NCBI GenBank assembly: GCA_905202605.1
Contig: CAJKSU010000106.1
Span: 1 to 9,552, forward strand
Reading direction: 5' to 3'
DNA length: 9,552 nucleotides
Source of the DNA: an uncultured Eubacteriales bacterium
GTDB taxonomy: Bacteria; Bacillota; Clostridia; Oscillospirales; Oscillospiraceae
Below the pieces are notes generated by a model. The model saw nothing but the letters and a program-made list of their open reading frames with translations, ran no database searches and had not been told where the DNA came from. The position numbers and the translations under genes were made by a program. Below, piece after piece: positions 6,169 to 9,552 of the stretch (positions are counted from its first letter, which is position 1; every line of letters begins with the position of its first letter).

Positions 6169-6174
6169 GGAGGG
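6169..6174 (+). promoter_or_regulatory. Ribosome-binding site that fixes the oapA TTG start
   Basis: GGAGGG lies 6 nt before the TTG at 6181 and 16 nt after the end of the OLE closing helix. It is the only good Shine-Dalgarno site near the start of the oapA frame. It rules out upstream in-frame starts such as the ATG at 6013, which would translate the 3' part of OLE RNA. Confidence 0.8.
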
Positions 6175-6180
6175 TCTTGC

Positions 6181-6795
6181 TTGAAGTCTGACTTACCGAG
6201 TCAAAAACAGAAGAAAAAAAACAAAAAAACAGTCAATGTTCGATGGATTATCACCATTTTTCTATCAACAGTAGTAATTTCCGCTGTGTTTTCCACCATT
6301 TCCAATATGCTGCTGGGGCAGGCTGGGCTTGCTGCGGCCTTTCTCATTCTGCTGGTCATTATTCTGATCGGCATTTTGTTTGATATCGTGGGCGTAGCGG
6401 TGACTGCTGCTGACGTAAAGCCCTTTCATTCCATGGCAGCGCATAAGGTACCCGGCGCACAGGAGGCACTCAGGCTCCTGAAAAATGCGGAAAAGGTTTC
6501 TTCCTTCTGCAACGATGTGGTGGGTGATATCTGCGGCGTAATTTCCGGTACGGCGTCTGCGTCAATTGTCCTTTTGATACTCACAGGCATGGATAGTCTT
6601 GGAAGCGGCGGACGGCTGCTCGAAATCGGAATGGCTGCGCTGGTATCCGGTTTGACCGTTGGCGGTAAGGCCATCGGGAAAACCTTTGCTATGACAAAAT
6701 CCACTAGAATCGTCCATTTGGCCTCTCTGGTGATCTACTATATAAAAACCGCACCCGAACGGCTGAAGCAGCTGTTTCGTAAGCGGAAAAACTAA
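6181..6795 (+). CDS. oapA: OLE-associated membrane protein OapA
   Basis: Integral membrane protein that binds OLE RNA and brings it to the cytoplasmic membrane. The TTG at 6181 gives 204 residues, close to known OapA size. The N-terminus is strongly basic (SQKQKKKNKKTVNVR, 7-21), as expected of an RNA-binding tail. Hydrophobic segments lie at about 22-44, 48-76, 112-136 and 144-165, and a basic C-terminus (RLKQLFRKRKN) follows a last hydrophobic stretch at about 178-188. The segment FDIVGVAVTAADVKPFHSMAAHKVPGAQEALRLLKNAEKVSSFCNDVVGDICGVISG (67-123) is the most characteristic part. It resembles the DUF21/CNNM-type membrane domain of Mg2+-related transporters, which agrees with the reported OLE-Mg2+ link. 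The gene follows OLE by 28 bases and is followed in the same frame by dxs after one TAA. The call rests on topology, motif recollection and location beside OLE. Confidence 0.9.
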   Translation: MKSDLPSQKQKKKNKKTVNVRWIITIFLSTVVISAVFSTISNMLLGQAGLAAAFLILLVIILIGILFDIVGVAVTAADVKPFHSMAAHKVPGAQEALRLLKNAEKVSSFCNDVVGDICGVISGTASASIVLLILTGMDSLGSGGRLLEIGMAALVSGLTVGGKAIGKTFAMTKSTRIVHLASLVIYYIKTAPERLKQLFRKRKN

Positions 6796-6807
6796 GGTTG
6801 TGTAATA

Positions 6808-8688
6808 TTGAATCTTTTGGAACGTGCGGGCAGCCGTGAGGAATTTTTATCCTTTACCCCTGAGGAGGATGCTGCTCTCTGTCAGGAGATCCGTAAATTC
6901 CTCATTGACAGTGTATCCAAGACCGGCGGCCATTTGGCCTCCAACTTGGGCGCAGTGGAGCTTACGGTGGCCCTGCATAAAATATTTGATCCCTTTGAGG
7001 ATCGGATCGTATTCGACGTAGGTCATCAGTCTTATGTACATAAGCTGCTGACCGGACGGATGGCCGGCTTTGAAAGCCTGCGGAAATTTGGCGGGATGGC
7101 AGGTTTCCCGCGCCCCAACGAGTCAGATGCTGATGCCTTTGTGGGCGGTCACGCCTCTAATTCCGTCTCCGCAGCACTGGGTATGGCGCGGGCCAGAACG
7201 CTCATGGGGGATCACTACAGCGTGATCTCTGTGATTGGTGACGGCGCACTCACCGGCGGACTGGCCTATGAGGGGCTGAACGATGCAGGCCAGAGCCGGG
7301 AGCCGCTGATTGTTGTACTCAATGACAACGGCATGTCCATTCAGCCTAATGTCGGCGGCATCGCCAAGTTTCTGGCAAAGCAGCGGCTGAAACCCTCCTA
7401 CTTTAACTGTAAGCGGGTTTTCCATGCGGTAACCGGAAGAATTCCGGGTGGTAAGGCCATTGACCGTGTGACGCACCGGGTGAAAACCTGGATGAAAAAT
7501 GCGCTGATTGGCAGCAATATGTTTGATGAAATGGGCTTCACCTATCTCGGACCTGTGGATGGGCATGATATCGGAAAAATGGTGTATCTGCTCCAACAGG
7601 CCAAGGCGCTCCAATGCCCGGTGCTGCTCCATGTGACCACCACCAAAGGCAGAGGATACAGCTATGCAGAGGAAAACCCCGATGAATACCACGGTGTTTC
7701 AGCTTTTGACGTTCAGTCTGGCTGCTCCGGCGGCAGTGGGAAGGAGACATTTTCCTCTGCCTTCGGCAAGGCCATGTGCGCCATGGCGCTGGAGGATCGT
7801 AAGATCTGTGCTGTCACCGCAGCTATGGAGCAGGGAACCGGCCTTACACAGTTTGCCGCAGACTATCCCAAGCATTTTTTTGACGTAGGTATTGCCGAGG
7901 GGCATGCGGTCACCATGGCAAGCGGCCTTGCCAAGCAGGGAATGCTCCCGGTGGTGGCGGTTTATTCAACGTTTTTACAGCGTGCCTATGATATGATGAT
8001 CCACGATACGGCTATAGCAAATCTGCACGTGGTGTTTGCGGTGGATCGTGCCGGCCTTGTAGGTGCAGATGGTGAGACGCATCATGGCGTATTTGACGTG
8101 AGCTATTTGCGGACTGTACCCCATATGACATTGTTTGCCCCAGCCTCTACGGAGGAACTGCGGCTGACGCTGCGTCACGCGGTTTATGGCGTTGACGGTC
8201 CTGTGGCGGTGCGCTATCCCCGTGGGGGGGATGAGGCATATCACGACTGCATCCTCAAAAATACTGTCTTGGAGGAAGGCGACGATGCCACCATTGTCTG
8301 CTATGGCGCAATGGTATCCGAGGCCATAGCGGCGAGAGATATGCTTGCGCAGGAGGGCATCTCTCTGGAAATTGTAAAACTGTGGCAGCTGGCGCCGTTG
8401 GACATCTCTCTCGTGCAGGAATCAACACGCAAGACGGAACGGCTGATTGTTCTGGAAGAGGATGTGCGTCAGGGTTGTTTGGGACAGGAAATCCTTGCAG
8501 GGCTGGCGCTGTTGGGCGCGGAGCCGAAGCAGGTTCGGCTGATGAATCTGGGAGACAATTTTGTGACCCATGGTTCCGTACCGCAGCTTCGAAGAACTTG
8601 GGGGATTGATGCGCAGGCTGTTTATGAAACCGTAAAGGAGCTGAAAGGCGTTGAAAAAAGAACGACTGGACGTACTGCTGCAAAATAA
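6808..8688 (+). CDS. dxs: 1-deoxy-D-xylulose-5-phosphate synthase
   Basis: Thiamine-diphosphate enzyme that joins pyruvate and glyceraldehyde 3-phosphate, the first step of the MEP isoprenoid pathway and a source of thiamine and pyridoxal precursors. The 626 residues include SKTGGHLASNLGAVELTVALH (37-57, His42), FDVGHQSYVHKLLTGR (69-84), GHASNSVSAALGMA (114-127), ThDP motif GDGALTGG to LNDN (144-174), GPVDGHD (248-254), IAEGHAV with the catalytic Glu364 (362-368), YSTFLQRAYDMM (386-397), DRAGLVGADGETHHGVFD (413-430) and YPRGG (470-474). The TTG at 6808 is chosen because the downstream MNLLERAGSREEF matches the usual clostridial N-terminus and no ATG or GTG lies between it and the upstream stop. 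The Shine-Dalgarno is weak (AAGG, 6794-6797). NDNGMS replaces the more usual NDNEMS. It overlaps tlyA by 38 bases. Confidence 0.96.
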   Translation: MNLLERAGSREEFLSFTPEEDAALCQEIRKFLIDSVSKTGGHLASNLGAVELTVALHKIFDPFEDRIVFDVGHQSYVHKLLTGRMAGFESLRKFGGMAGFPRPNESDADAFVGGHASNSVSAALGMARARTLMGDHYSVISVIGDGALTGGLAYEGLNDAGQSREPLIVVLNDNGMSIQPNVGGIAKFLAKQRLKPSYFNCKRVFHAVTGRIPGGKAIDRVTHRVKTWMKNALIGSNMFDEMGFTYLGPVDGHDIGKMVYLLQQAKALQCPVLLHVTTTKGRGYSYAEENPDEYHGVSAFDVQSGCSGGSGKETFSSAFGKAMCAMALEDRKICAVTAAMEQGTGLTQFAADYPKHFFDVGIAEGHAVTMASGLAKQGMLPVVAVYSTFLQRAYDMMIHDTAIANLHVVFAVDRAGLVGADGETHHGVFDVSYLRTVPHMTLFAPASTEELRLTLRHAVYGVDGPVAVRYPRGGDEAYHDCILKNTVLEEGDDATIVCYGAMVSEAIAARDMLAQEGISLEIVKLWQLAPLDISLVQESTRKTERLIVLEEDVRQGCLGQEILAGLALLGAEPKQVRLMNLGDNFVTHGSVPQLRRTWGIDAQAVYETVKELKGVEKRTTGRTAAK

Positions 8689-9451
8689 GGGGCTGTCAGA
8701 GAGTCGCAGCAAGGCACAGGCGATTATCATGGAAGGGCTTGTGTTTGTGGCCGGTCAGCGAGTAGACAAGCCCGGAACGCCCATTGATCCTGCAGCGGAG
8801 ATCGAGGTGCGGGGGAAACTTTGTCCTTATGTAAGCCGTGGCGGTCTAAAGCTGGAAAAGGCGCTGGATTTTTTCGGTGTAGTACCGCAGGATTATGTGT
8901 GCAGCGATTCCGGCGCTTCTACCGGAGGCTTTACGGACTGCCTGCTGCAAAAAGGGGCGAAGAAGGTTTTTGCCATTGATGTGGGCTATGGTCAGCTGGC
9001 CTGGAAGATTCGGGAGGATCCCAGAGTGGTGGTTATGGAGCGCACCAATATCCGCAATGTAACCCCAGAGCAGATCGGAGAGCAGTTGGATCTTTCCGTG
9101 GTGGACGTGAGCTCTATTTCCCTCAAGCTTGTATTGCCGGTAATCAAATCACTGCTCAAGCCCACCGGCGAGGTGCTTTGCCTCATCAAGCCTCAATTCG
9201 AGGCCGGGAAGGACAAGGTGGGCAAAAAGGGCGTGGTACGGGAGCTTTCTACCCATATTGAGGTACTGGAGAATTTCCTGACGCTGGCAGATTCTCTCGG
9301 CTTTACGGTAGAGAATCTGACCTATTCTCCGGTCAAGGGGCCAGAGGGCAACATAGAGTTTTTGGGACATCTTTGCCTTCGGACGGTTACACCGAAGCCA
9401 TTTACCGCTGCTGAGGTCGCCGGGGAGGCTCATGAAGCGCTGAAAGGGTGA
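8651..9451 (+). CDS. tlyA: TlyA-family rRNA 2'-O-methyltransferase / haemolysin A
   Basis: RNA methyltransferase with an N-terminal S4 RNA-binding domain (about 3-60: RLDVLLQNKGLSESRSKAQAIIMEGLVFVAGQRVDKPG) and an FtsJ/RrmJ-type Rossmann domain (about 60-245). Motifs seen: YVSRGGLKLEKAL (60-72); SAM-binding SDSGASTGGFTDCLLQ (85-100); VFAIDVGYGQLAW (106-118); VVDVSSISLKLVLP (150-163); and LIKPQFEAGKDKVGKKGVVR (178-197) with catalytic Lys180. TlyA of Mycobacterium methylates 16S and 23S rRNA; the Firmicutes branch (YqxC) is less studied, so the target is inferred. The start is TTG at 8651 within dxs, with AAAGGAG (8634-8640) 10 nt upstream. The length (266) and the dxs-tlyA-nadK order match other Firmicutes. 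The haemolysin name is historical. Confidence 0.94.
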   Translation: MKKERLDVLLQNKGLSESRSKAQAIIMEGLVFVAGQRVDKPGTPIDPAAEIEVRGKLCPYVSRGGLKLEKALDFFGVVPQDYVCSDSGASTGGFTDCLLQKGAKKVFAIDVGYGQLAWKIREDPRVVVMERTNIRNVTPEQIGEQLDLSVVDVSSISLKLVLPVIKSLLKPTGEVLCLIKPQFEAGKDKVGKKGVVRELSTHIEVLENFLTLADSLGFTVENLTYSPVKGPEGNIEFLGHLCLRTVTPKPFTAAEVAGEAHEALKG

Positions 9452-9456
9452 AACCT

Positions 9457-9552
9457 ATGAAAAAAATCACACTGATGCCCAATCCATATCGAGATCGGGG
9501 CTATCAGATTACCCGATCGGTAGAGCAGTTGCTCCGGCAGAGTGGTGCAGAG
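9457..9552 (+). CDS. nadK: NAD kinase, N-terminal fragment (cut by window end)
   Basis: The frame from the ATG at 9457 stays open to the window end (32 codons: MKKITLMPNPYRDRGYQITR ...). The MPNPYRDRG start resembles the first beta strand of clostridial NAD kinases, which phosphorylate NAD+ to NADP+. The position directly after tlyA is where nadK is found in many Firmicutes. AAAGGG (9443-9448) lies 8 nt upstream and only 5 bases separate it from the tlyA stop, so it is part of the same operon. The catalytic GGDG motif lies beyond the window, so the call depends on a short N-terminus and synteny. Confidence 0.75.
   Translation, partial: MKKITLMPNPYRDRGYQITRSVEQLLRQSGAE

Noticed and set aside
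6013..6180. Longer N-terminus for oapA starting at an ATG at 6013
   Set aside because: It would translate the conserved 3' part of OLE RNA, has no good RBS, and the added residues are not membrane-protein-like. GGAGGG before the TTG at 6181 fits much better.
7123..7692. 189-codon open frame on the - strand inside dxs
   Set aside because: Shadow of the dxs ThDP domain; no RBS or family motif, and dxs is intact across it.
1..9552. Insertion sequence, prophage or CRISPR content
   Set aside because: No transposase, integrase, terminal repeats or repeat arrays were seen on either strand.

Overview
The window looks like the chromosome of a moderately GC-rich Firmicute, most likely class Clostridia and perhaps an Oscillospiraceae-type anaerobe. 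This rests on the Bacillus/Clostridia-type MazF, the TepA-type Clp-like protease, the gene order nusB-(M22)-xseA-xseB-ispA-...-dxs-tlyA-nadK, strong Shine-Dalgarno sites and several TTG starts. Every convincing gene is on the + strand. The taxon is inferred from gene content and style, not from a marker gene.

Region 1 (1-1603) holds three short genes. They are a MazF endoribonuclease toxin lacking perhaps only the first base of its start codon, an unrecognised 154-residue protein, and a TepA-like Clp-family serine protease. In both gaps the 3' arm of a hairpin contains the ribosome-binding site of the next gene. Region 1 ends in tandem stem-loops with a T-rich tail (1604-1670).

Region 2 (1738-5463) is a tightly overlapped housekeeping run: nusB, a TsaD/Kae1-like M22 paralogue, xseA, xseB (exonuclease VII) and ispA (farnesyl diphosphate synthase). 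Neighbours overlap by 4, 11, 4 and 20 bases, and all five start with ATG.

Region 3 (about 5464-6180) has no protein gene. I identify it as an OLE (Ornate, Large, Extremophilic) RNA. A good sigma-A promoter (TTGAAA, 16 nt, TATAAT with an extended -10) lies just upstream. A 14-bp long-range helix joins 5544-5557 to 6138-6152 and encloses about 609 nt, close to the known size of OLE RNA. The next gene encodes a lysine-rich, multi-pass membrane protein matching the OLE partner OapA.

Region 4 (6181-9552) continues with oapA, dxs (first enzyme of the MEP isoprenoid pathway), tlyA (rRNA 2'-O-methyltransferase/haemolysin family) and the first 32 codons of a probable NAD kinase. The three genes directly after OLE all start with TTG. 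OLE and OapA therefore sit between an isoprenoid chain-elongation gene (ispA) and an isoprenoid entry gene (dxs), the arrangement known for OLE loci. The OLE RNA-OapA membrane ribonucleoprotein is the notable system here: known as a class, rare, and still without a settled biochemical mechanism.
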